Assembly (NCBI GenBank): GCA_021159845.1 | Contig: JAGHDS010000476.1 | Location: 1 to 11,252, forward strand | Length of the DNA stretch: 11,252 nucleotides | Source of the DNA: Anaerolineae bacterium | GTDB taxonomy: Bacteria; Chloroflexota; Anaerolineae; DUEN01 | Direction: 5' to 3' | Translations under genes and position numbers: made by a program | Shown here: piece by piece, positions 1-6,266 of the stretch | How positions within the stretch are numbered: position 1 is the stretch's first letter | Layout of the letters: the number at the start of each line of letters is the position of its first letter | Notes under the pieces: model-generated | The model's database searches: none | Seen by the model: only the letters and a program-made list of their open reading frames with translations | What the model was told of the DNA's origin: nothing

Positions 1-1711
1 ACGCTAATATAACGAAAATAGCCAACGGCCAATAGCTAAGGCCACAAACGAAAAACCGCATACAAGTAAAGCCAGCCCCCTTAAGAGTTCGGTAGGCTTC
101 GTAGCCTCGAAGGCCGATCGCGCAGAACGTGATGATCTCCTTATCACGTGGCAGATCATCCATGCTGGCCCGTAGCTGCCCTAGGGGGATGAGCCTCACG
201 CGCGTGTCCTCGATCCGCAGCGCCTCGTACTCAGCAGGGCTGCGGACGTCGAGCAAGATGAAGTCCTCACCGCGTTCCATCTTCGCCTTCACTTCTTGCG
301 GTGAGACCGACTCAGCTATCCCGTCGAGCTTGTTCTGAATGACGCTGGCCGCGTGGATGATGTTGTCCAGTGCCTCAGAATAGGGCGGAGCGTAGGCCAG
401 GTCCAGGGTGGCGACATCATCCACCGTAGCGCCGAACCTCAGCGCGGTAGCGGCTACGTCTACGCGCTTGGCAACCTCACCCGGTCCGACCACCTGAGCG
501 CCCAACAGTTTGCGCGTGTCCGCGTCAGCGATCAACTTCACCATGATCGTCTTGGCCGTCGGATAGTAATGCGCTTTGTCAGGAGCAGGAGTGATAGAGA
601 TTACCACATTATGTCCTCGTTGCCGCGCATCCTTCTCCGTAAGGCCCGTGCGGCCCACGTTGTACTCGAAAACTTTGACGATAGCCGTGCCCACGATGCC
701 CGGGAACGTCGCATTGCCGCCGACGACGTTGGTACCAATGACCCGGCCATGCTTGTTCGCGGTGGACCCCAACGGCACATAGGCCCATTCGCCGGTCAGC
801 AGATGGTGGTTTTCCACGCAGTCGCCACCCGCGTAGATGTCCGGATCGCTGGTCTGCAAATGCTCATTTACGAGAATTCCACCCCGAGGGCCGATCTCCA
901 GGCCGGCCTCCCGCGCCAGCTCGCTACGCGGTCGCACACCTACCGCGATCAGTACCATATCCGCTGGCAGCTCCCGCTTCTCAGTGACGACGCGGCTGAC
1001 GGCACTCAAATCGCCTTCCAGGCGCACGACCTTCTCACCCGTGTATATCTCCACACCCTTAGCTGTCATGTGCCTAGTCAGAAAGGTTGCCATCTCCATA
1101 TCCAAAAGACCAGGAAGTATGTGAGGCATCATCTCGACCATAGCCACCTGCACGCCCTGCTCGATCAACGCCTCGCTCATCTCCAAGCCGATGAGCCCGC
1201 CGCCGACGATGACGGCCCGCTTGATATGGCCAGAGCTGAGCGCGTCCCGGATCGCGCTGGCGTTGCGCGGCTCACGCAGGCCGAAGACGTAATCCAGACG
1301 GACGCCCGGGATCGGTGGCCATACGGAGTAGCCGCCGGTGGCCAGTACGAGCTTATCGTAAGGGAGCTCGTACCGCTCGCCCGTCTCCAGGTTCACAGCG
1401 TGCACGACCTTATTCTGCCGATCGATGGAGATGGCACGGGTCTGAGTGAGGACGTTAACGTCCTTCACACTGCGGAAGTAGGCCGCGTTGCGCGGCGTGC
1501 CCACCGGCGTAGACATCAGGTCGCGCATCTCCGGCACGGCACCCTTAATGTAGTATGGCATACCACAACCAGCATAGGAGAGCGCGTTCCCTTGCTCGAC
1601 AATCGTAATCTCCGCGTTCGTATCCAGCCGACGAGCACGCGCCGCAACCTTTGGCCCGCAAGCCACACCGCCGATGATGACGATACGCCGCCGTTCTTTT
1701 GATTCGCTCAT
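1..1711 (-). CDS. CoA-disulfide reductase-like FAD/NAD(P) oxidoreductase fused to rhodanese, 3' end cut by window edge
   Basis: I read this by reverse translation as 570 uninterrupted codons, still open at the left edge. The ATG at 1711 follows a purine-rich GAGAGGGGG. Residues 10-19 form the FAD-binding loop (IVIIGGVACG). Cys49, in SYAGCGMPYYI, matches the single redox-active cysteine of CoA-disulfide reductases. VIVGGGLIG near residues 167-175 is the NAD(P)H-binding loop and IYAGGD, with Asp297, is the second FAD motif. A rhodanese domain starts near residue 467 and has a catalytic-type Cys530 in FCAIGLRGY. By family knowledge such fusions reduce CoA disulfide, CoA persulfide or polysulfide with NAD(P)H in the cytosol, for redox balance or sulfur metabolism. 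Full-length members have roughly 550-570 residues, so only a few residues should be missing. Substrate cannot be told from sequence: NADH oxidase and persulfide reductase are alternatives. Position 18 is Cys where Ala is usual. Confidence 0.9.
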   Translation of the reverse strand, partial: MSESKERRRIVIIGGVACGPKVAARARRLDTNAEITIVEQGNALSYAGCGMPYYIKGAVPEMRDLMSTPVGTPRNAAYFRSVKDVNVLTQTRAISIDRQNKVVHAVNLETGERYELPYDKLVLATGGYSVWPPIPGVRLDYVFGLREPRNASAIRDALSSGHIKRAVIVGGGLIGLEMSEALIEQGVQVAMVEMMPHILPGLLDMEMATFLTRHMTAKGVEIYTGEKVVRLEGDLSAVSRVVTEKRELPADMVLIAVGVRPRSELAREAGLEIGPRGGILVNEHLQTSDPDIYAGGDCVENHHLLTGEWAYVPLGSTANKHGRVIGTNVVGGNATFPGIVGTAIVKVFEYNVGRTGLTEKDARQRGHNVVISITPAPDKAHYYPTAKTIMVKLIADADTRKLLGAQVVGPGEVAKRVDVAATALRFGATVDDVATLDLAYAPPYSEALDNIIHAASVIQNKLDGIAESVSPQEVKAKMERGEDFILLDVRSPAEYEALRIEDTRVRLIPLGQLRASMDDLPRDKEIITFCAIGLRGYEAYRTLKGAGFTCMRFFVCGLSYWPLAIFVILA

Positions 1712-1998
1712 AACGTATTTCCCCCTCTCAAGCATGGAATTCTCCAGATATGCGCTCATGCTTGTTGACCGCTTTACAGAACGAGCCGATGTATCAGTTA
1801 CACCTCCACGGGCGCTACTATCGCGCATAAGGGATTAAGTTACAATGGCTTGGATCATATCAATCATGCATCATCCCCGGATAACAATACGCAAGTTTAC
1901 TGCTACCTGCCCTATTCCGCAACAACTCTAATGGTCGGTAGCTGTTCACCGGTGGGGTAAGAGAAATTAGCTGCGCTGCCACCGCAAGCCGAATCAAG
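1712..1998. other. Intergenic stretch upstream of the flavoprotein gene, no gene seen
   Basis: This stretch is less GC-rich than the flanking genes. It should carry the promoter of the minus-strand flavoprotein gene, but I found no convincing -35/-10 pair on that strand. The only open frame (minus, to about 2102) has no recognisable features and gets its Pro/Gly-rich middle from the neighbouring palindromic repeat. Confidence 0.6.
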
Positions 1999-2034
1999 CC
2001 CCCTTCTCCCAGACGTGGGGAAAGGGGGTCTGGG
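1999..2034. repeat. C-rich/G-rich palindromic intergenic repeat
   Basis: A C-rich arm (CCCCCTTCTCCC, 1999-2010) is followed by a G-rich arm (GGGGAAAGGGGG, 2017-2028), which is an imperfect inverted repeat. A second, mutually exclusive perfect 7-bp pairing exists: CCCAGAC at 2008-2014 with GTCTGGG at 2028-2034. From memory, similar C-rich/G-rich palindromes are dispersed between genes in several GC-rich bacteria, including Chloroflexota. Only one copy is in this window, so its repeat status in the genome is inferred. It could also act as a weak terminator, but there is no T-run after it. Confidence 0.45.
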
Positions 2035-2147
2035 GAATGAGGGCCGCCCGCCGCCAAAGCACCTGGAACTGGCCGACTGATACCGAAAGCGTCTTTATCC
2101 ACATCGCCCGCCGAATGTTGGTGAAACGGGTTTCTTCCCAGGGGGCA

Positions 2148-2372
2148 TCACCGGGTCCTCGGTCTACATCGTTGTTCACCGAATGCCATTGGGGCCCAGT
2201 AGGGGATCAGTGAGCAATTACAACGGTCGGGTAGGGTGCGGATGAGGTGGGCGAAGGCGCGGCGATGAGTATCGATGGTGTTTTCGCTAGCCCCACTGGC
2301 CAAACGGGACAGCTCGAAACCGTCCATAAGTCGGATGAGGGCTGCGGCATCAGAGGGCTGGAGGGCTGTGAC
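2148..2372 (-). pseudogene. Possible relic of a tyrosine recombinase N-terminal (core-binding) domain
   Basis: The frame begins around VTALQPSDAAALIRLMDGF and continues through SRLASGASENTIDTHRRAF to a stop at 2148-2150. The pattern of a short helix, then S-x-NT-x-x-T-x-R-R-A-x-x-H-L, resembles the SAM-like core-binding domain of phage-type integrases and XerC/D. The catalytic domain with its R..HxxR..Y residues is absent, so if this is an integrase it is only about 60-75 residues of one. Likeness appears to fade after LPDR. The open frame runs upstream through the terminator and tRNA-Glu without a proper start; an in-frame ATG lies at 2327. Position supports the reading: integrase genes often start just 3' of a tRNA in the same orientation. 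The call rests on a short motif and could be chance. Confidence 0.4.
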
Positions 2373-2426
2373 ACGGGCGCTAAAAACAGCCGCAGCCCTG
2401 TCCTTCTGTGGTAGGGCTGCGGCATC
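2338..2426. repeat. 14-bp direct repeat AGGGCTGCGGCATC with an inverted 11-bp copy between
   Basis: AGGGCTGCGGCATC occurs at 2338-2351 and again at 2413-2426. The inverted core GCCGCAGCCCT lies at 2389-2399 and pairs with the second copy to form the tRNA terminator. The 8-mer AGGGCTGC also occurs inside the tRNA-Glu anticodon arm (2469-2476). The tRNA-proximal copy directly abuts the encoded CCA end. The cluster could be terminator duplication or remains of recombinase-binding sites; the sequence alone does not decide. Confidence 0.6.
2381..2423 (-). terminator. Intrinsic terminator of tRNA-Glu
   Basis: Read on the minus strand, GCCGCAGCCCT, a 13-nt loop and AGGGCTGCGGC form a perfect 11-bp GC-rich stem, followed at once by TGTTTTT. 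The hairpin starts 3 nt after the CCA end of tRNA-Glu. This is a textbook Rho-independent terminator for the tRNA transcript. Confidence 0.88.
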
Positions 2427-2502
2427 TGGTGGCCCATACGGGACTCGAACCCGTGTCTCAGCCTTGAGAGGGCTGCATCCTAGGCCGCTAGACGAATGGG
2501 CC
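2427..2502 (-). tRNA. trnE: tRNA-Glu (anticodon CTC), CCA encoded
   Basis: The minus strand folds as a 76-nt cloverleaf. The acceptor pairs GGCCCAT with ATGGGCC, with discriminator A and a genomically encoded CCA (2427-2429). The D arm begins GTCTAG and carries GG. The anticodon stem CAGCC/GGCTG holds the loop CTCTCAA with anticodon CTC. The T arm ACGGG-TTCGAGT-CCCGT is perfect. The body closely resembles bacterial tRNA-Glu. CTC reads GAG codons, so this is the accessory glutamate isoacceptor; a TTC isoacceptor is expected elsewhere. It has its own promoter and terminator and is therefore a single-gene unit. Confidence 0.95.
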
Positions 2503-2538
2503 ATCCCCTTCCCTTAGCAATACTGCCCAGGCCAAAGC

Positions 2539-2567
2539 ATTGTATCCTCCCCAAGGGGTTTTGTCAA
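2539..2567 (-). promoter_or_regulatory. Sigma70-type promoter of tRNA-Glu
   Basis: On the minus strand there is a perfect -35 TTGACA (2562-2567), a 17-bp spacer and -10 TACAAT (2539-2544, one mismatch to TATAAT). Transcription should start near 2532, about 30 nt before the mature tRNA 5' end. The -35 box overlaps the -35 box of the divergent plus-strand promoter by five bases. Confidence 0.85.
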
Positions 2568-2589
2568 ATCATTCCGGCACCTTTATAAT
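2561..2589 (+). promoter_or_regulatory. Sigma70-type promoter of the radical SAM gene, divergent from tRNA-Glu
   Basis: TTGTCA (2561-2566), a 17-bp spacer and a perfect TATAAT (2584-2589) precede the radical SAM gene. Expected start is near 2596, leaving a leader of about 70 nt. The leader contains two small GC-rich inverted repeats (GCGGG/CCCGC near 2603-2619 and CTCGG/CCGAG near 2621-2641) whose role is unknown. Confidence 0.8.
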
Positions 2590-2667
2590 GCGCCCACTGC
2601 CAGCGGGTTCTAACCCCGCCTCGGTGTTCCCCCGGCCGAGAAGCCGAGTGTAGATAGGAGCTTCCCC

Positions 2668-4716
2668 ATGACTGTGCAGTGGACGCCTGAGATGATCTCC
2701 AGGGCGCTGGATCGTGTCCTCCATCGAGTGCAAAAGCCCGCGCGCTATATCGGTGGCGAATGGAATAGCATTACAAAAAATTGGGAGCATATCCCATACA
2801 AAATCGCCCTGGCCTTCCCCGATATTTATGACCTGGGAATGTCTAACCTGGGGCTGGCGATCCTGTATGACGTCATTAACCAGCAGCCGGACATGCTGGC
2901 CGAGCGGGCTTACGCGCCGTGGGAGGACATGGAAGCGGTCATGCGACAGGAGGGCATCCCGCTCTACTCGTTGGAGACCCGCCACCCACTAAACGAGTTC
3001 GACATCATCGGCTTCAGCCTGCCCTATGAGCAGCTTTACACCAACGTGCTCAACATGCTGGACCTGGCCGGTATTCCCCTCCGATCTGCCGATCGTACGT
3101 CGCGAGATCCACTCGTCATCGCTGGCGGCAGCGCGACCTATAATCCCGAGCCTATGTATGCCTTCATCGACGCCTTCGTCATCGGCGAGGGAGAAGAGGC
3201 CATTCTGGACGTGGTCCGGGCCTATGGCGAGTGGCGTGCTGGCCTTGGCGGGGGAACCTCCGAGGTACGAGATGACCTCCAGGCACGCGAAGCGTTGCTT
3301 CGCCACCTCGCTCGCGTCCCGGGGGTTTACGTGCCCGCCTTTTACAAGGTGGATTACAACTCCGATGGCACCATCGCCCGGGTGGCCCCGACCCGGCCGG
3401 AAGCGCAGTTTCCTGTCGTCAAGCGTATCGTGCCAATGCTTCCCGCGCCTGTGACGCGGTTCGTCATCCCCCATATCGACGTTGTGCACAACCGCGGCGC
3501 GGTGGAGATCCAGCGCGGATGCACCCACGGATGCCGTTTCTGCCAGGCGGGCATCATCTACAGGCCGGTGCGAGAGCGGCCAGTGGACGAGGTCCTGGCG
3601 GCCGTGGATGGGATCGCGCGCGATTCCGGCTATGACGAGATCTCATTGCTCTCCCTCTCGACAAGCGACTACTCCCATATCAGCGAGCTGGTTCGACGTT
3701 TCCTGGAAGTCCACGAGGGCGAGAATCTGTCCATCGGGTTGCCTAGCCTGCGCATCGAGTCGTTCAGCGTGGAATTGATGGAGATGCTGGAGCGGGGACG
3801 CCGGCGGTCCGGGTTCACCTTCGCGCCGGAGGCTGCTACCGATCGGCTGCGAGACGTCATCAACAAGCCCATCGCCACCGAAGCGTTGCTGCAGGTGGCC
3901 GAAGAGGTGTACACGCGTGGCTGGACTACGATCAAGCTGTATTTCATGATCGGCCTCCCGACGCAGACGATGAGAGACGTGGAAGCCATCGCTGATCTGG
4001 CATGGGAAGTCATGAAGATCGGTCGCAAGGCCATCGGCCGCCGGGCCAAAGTGCGCGTGAGCGTCTCGACGCTGGTGCCCAAGGCGCATACGCCGTTTCA
4101 GTGGGTCCCTATGGAGGACGAGGAGACGATCCGTAACCAGATCACTTATCTGCAACGGCGTCTCAGGGGGCGCGGTTTTCATTTCAATTGGAACGACCCG
4201 CGAGAGACTTTGATGGAGGCGTTTCTCAGTCGGGGAGATCGCCGCCTGGCCGACGTGATCGAGCGCGCCTGGAGGCTGGGTGCCAAATTCGATGCCTGGC
4301 AGGATCACTTCCGGGATCGAGCCTGGATGCAAGCCTTCGCTGAGGCCGGCCTTGACCCAGACTGGTATGCCCGCCGCGAGCGCTCGGTCGACGAAGTGCT
4401 GCCGTGGGATCACATCAGCACGGGGGTGAAGAAGTCCTTTCTGATTGAGGAATACGAGCACGCCTTCCAGGGCGCTGTGATCGAGGATTGTCGGTATCAC
4501 TGCTATTCTTGTGGCATCCTCACGCAGTTCCGCGAGCTGCGCCGGCAGGTTCCGGACGACGCGTGGAAGTGTCCGCCGCTTGGGCGGGGGAAACGGCGCC
4601 AACCAGTGGATATTCACCCTGTCCCGTTGTATTACAACGCGGAGATGGCGCCGGACTTGGCGGCGATGGCTCCTACCCGCGTGTCTCGGCGATCCCGGCG
4701 GGAGAGAGATGAATAG
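2668..4716 (+). CDS. Uncharacterised radical SAM protein, TIGR03960 type (YgiQ-like region)
   Basis: The ATG at 2668 has TAGGAG eight bases upstream and gives 682 residues. The radical SAM cluster motif CTHGCRFC (Cys285, Cys289, Cys292) should bind a 4Fe-4S cluster and S-adenosylmethionine; FMIGLPTQT lies further on in the barrel. The N-terminal ~230 residues match the region called B12-binding in this family, yet I see DIYDLGMSNLG and no classic DxHxxG cobalamin motif. A second CxxxCxxC (Cys608, Cys612, Cys615) near the C-terminus could hold another cluster or metal. The last ~60 residues are basic and proline-rich. The reaction is unknown. In many genomes such proteins are fused to, or followed by, a DUF2344/TIGR03936 partner; here the next gene is convergent and unrelated. 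Confidence 0.88.
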   Translation: MTVQWTPEMISRALDRVLHRVQKPARYIGGEWNSITKNWEHIPYKIALAFPDIYDLGMSNLGLAILYDVINQQPDMLAERAYAPWEDMEAVMRQEGIPLYSLETRHPLNEFDIIGFSLPYEQLYTNVLNMLDLAGIPLRSADRTSRDPLVIAGGSATYNPEPMYAFIDAFVIGEGEEAILDVVRAYGEWRAGLGGGTSEVRDDLQAREALLRHLARVPGVYVPAFYKVDYNSDGTIARVAPTRPEAQFPVVKRIVPMLPAPVTRFVIPHIDVVHNRGAVEIQRGCTHGCRFCQAGIIYRPVRERPVDEVLAAVDGIARDSGYDEISLLSLSTSDYSHISELVRRFLEVHEGENLSIGLPSLRIESFSVELMEMLERGRRRSGFTFAPEAATDRLRDVINKPIATEALLQVAEEVYTRGWTTIKLYFMIGLPTQTMRDVEAIADLAWEVMKIGRKAIGRRAKVRVSVSTLVPKAHTPFQWVPMEDEETIRNQITYLQRRLRGRGFHFNWNDPRETLMEAFLSRGDRRLADVIERAWRLGAKFDAWQDHFRDRAWMQAFAEAGLDPDWYARRERSVDEVLPWDHISTGVKKSFLIEEYEHAFQGAVIEDCRYHCYSCGILTQFRELRRQVPDDAWKCPPLGRGKRRQPVDIHPVPLYYNAEMAPDLAAMAPTRVSRRSRRERDE

Positions 4717-4745
4717 CCCCGCTCTAGTGACCAGTGGAGAAGCAG

Positions 4746-4775
4746 CGAGGCGACCAGCAGGTGCTGGTCGCCTCG
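4746..4775. terminator. Perfect hairpin between convergent genes, probable bidirectional terminator
   Basis: CGAGGCGACCAGCA (4746-4759), GG, then its exact reverse complement (4762-4775) form a 14-bp perfect stem. It lies 29 bases after the radical SAM stop and 34 bases beyond the stop of the opposing operon. Neither side has a strong T-run (TCTCAT on plus, CTGCTTCTCC on minus), so termination may be weak or the hairpin may mainly protect 3' ends. Confidence 0.6.
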
Positions 4776-4809
4776 TCTCATACTGGACCGCGTCTGATGA
4801 GCAGCCTCG

Positions 4810-6231
4810 TCATACCCAGGGCCGACCACCACACCCGTCGGGCACAGGTACCCCCATCAGTTTCAATACCGTTGGGGCGACGTCCATAAGCTGGGCACCC
4901 TCCATCCGCTTGCCCCTTCGCGGGGCACGTGGATCATATAGGATGAACATCCCGTTTTGGGCGTGATTGCAGTCATCGGGGCCGATGTCATTCTCGAACG
5001 TGTAGATACCGCCGTGTCCCAATGATCCGACAGAGCGCCAGTAGAGGTCGCCGAAATACACCATCAGATCGGGGGGGACGCCTCTCACCGCTCTGTAAAT
5101 CTCTTGGGGTTTGAAGACCCGCGTGCCGATGTCTTCCCCATTGGGACCGGGGATCGCCCGCAGCTTCGCGGCAAGCTCATCGCGGAACGATTCGTACTCT
5201 GCGGCAGGGATCGTTCCCTGTGGCTCACGCCCTTGCACGTTCAGGAAGACTCGCCCATAGTACCCGCCGCTGCCCCATGCCTTCGTCCGGGACCAGTCGA
5301 TCTCCAGCTTCTCCAGAGAGACGATCTCTCCCGGCTTAGGTTCCTCTTTGAAGGCCAGATATCCTTCACGCCAGAGCCACTCGTTAATGCAGATGCCTCC
5401 ATCCATGCGCTTGGCACCATGATCGGACACGACGATAACGACCGTATCGTCGTCCAGCTTATCCAGCCACTCGCCGATCTTCCGGTCAATATAGACGTAG
5501 TAGTCGTGAATGGCGTTCTCGTAGGGATTCCCCGGCTGATAGCGTCGGTGCTTTGGATCGTGATAACTCCAAAAGCCGTGGTGGATCCGGTCGACGCCGA
5601 TCTCCATCACCATGAAGAAATCCCAGGGCTTGGTTGTCAGTAGATGGTCCGTGACGCGAAACCGCTTCTCGGTCATCTCCCATATCTGTCGCAACAGGCG
5701 ATCCTTGTCATCGGTGCGGAACTGGGGCACATCCACATCGTAGTCAGGGGCGATGGACAGCACTTCCTGTTTGAGCTCGGCCGGGTAGGTGAATTCACTC
5801 TGGATGCTTGGCGTCAGGAACCCGGCGATCAGGTATCCGTTGAGCGGTTTCACCGGATATGTCTGGGGCACGCCGATGACGACGGATCGTTTTCCCGCCT
5901 CGGAGAGGTAATCCCATACCCGTTTCTCACGCACATAGTTCCCTGTGGCGATGAACATCTTGTCGTAGCTATGGTCCGCCCGATTGCGGAACCCGTAGAT
6001 CCCCAGCTCGCCTGGATCCTTCCCGGACAGCATGGACGCCCATGCCGGCACGGTGATCGCCGGGATGCTTGACTCGAGATCGCCCCATAAGCCGTTCTGG
6101 GCGAGATAGCTCAAGTTAGGCAGGTCGTCCTTCCACCAGTCAAAGGCTAACTCCGGCGCTGCGCAGTCCAGGCCGATGATGAAGACCTTGCGATCTTTCT
6201 GCTTTCTGCGAAATCGGTTAAAAATTGCCAT
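4810..6231 (-). CDS. Alkaline phosphatase superfamily (type I phosphodiesterase-like) metalloenzyme
   Basis: This is a 473-residue protein starting at an ATG, with GCGGAG about 11 bases upstream. All expected metal and catalytic positions of the superfamily are visible: Asp22 (IIGLDCAAPE), nucleophile Thr60 (ITVPAWASMLSGKDP), Asp214 and His218 (GVDRIHHGFW), Asp270 and His271 (VSDHGAK), and His423 (NHAQNGMF). This implies a two-metal hydrolase for phosphate mono- or diesters, possibly nucleotide-linked. The N-terminus (FNRFRRKQKDRK) is basic with no signal peptide or membrane segment, so it is probably cytosolic. It is the last gene of the minus operon, 35 bases after the sugar-nucleotide dehydrogenase. 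Homologues often sit among polysaccharide genes, but the substrate is unknown. Phosphodiesterase, pyrophosphatase and phosphoglycerol-transferase-like roles all remain possible. Confidence 0.87.
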   Translation of the reverse strand: MAIFNRFRRKQKDRKVFIIGLDCAAPELAFDWWKDDLPNLSYLAQNGLWGDLESSIPAITVPAWASMLSGKDPGELGIYGFRNRADHSYDKMFIATGNYVREKRVWDYLSEAGKRSVVIGVPQTYPVKPLNGYLIAGFLTPSIQSEFTYPAELKQEVLSIAPDYDVDVPQFRTDDKDRLLRQIWEMTEKRFRVTDHLLTTKPWDFFMVMEIGVDRIHHGFWSYHDPKHRRYQPGNPYENAIHDYYVYIDRKIGEWLDKLDDDTVVIVVSDHGAKRMDGGICINEWLWREGYLAFKEEPKPGEIVSLEKLEIDWSRTKAWGSGGYYGRVFLNVQGREPQGTIPAAEYESFRDELAAKLRAIPGPNGEDIGTRVFKPQEIYRAVRGVPPDLMVYFGDLYWRSVGSLGHGGIYTFENDIGPDDCNHAQNGMFILYDPRAPRRGKRMEGAQLMDVAPTVLKLMGVPVPDGCGGRPWV

Positions 6232-6266
6232 GTCGTCTTCAACTCCGCTTTCTTGCTGATCATGTT

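Noticed and set aside
353..1702. A 449-codon plus-strand open frame
   Set aside because: It is antisense to the flavoprotein gene, whose minus-strand translation has all expected motifs. The plus-strand product is His/Arg-rich with no recognisable domain.
1860..2179. Two short minus-strand open frames in the intergenic region
   Set aside because: Both are composed of low-complexity or palindromic repeat sequence, with no ribosome site and no recognisable motif.
2275..2517. An 80-codon plus-strand open frame over the tRNA-Glu region
   Set aside because: It is read through the complement of tRNA-Glu and its terminator and has no protein likeness.
3643..4617. A 324-codon minus-strand open frame inside the radical SAM gene
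   Set aside because: It is a shadow of the GC-rich coding strand; the plus-strand frame carries the conserved radical SAM protein.
5104..5643. A 179-codon plus-strand open frame
   Set aside because: It is antisense to the phosphodiesterase-like gene, which has intact catalytic motifs in the minus frame.
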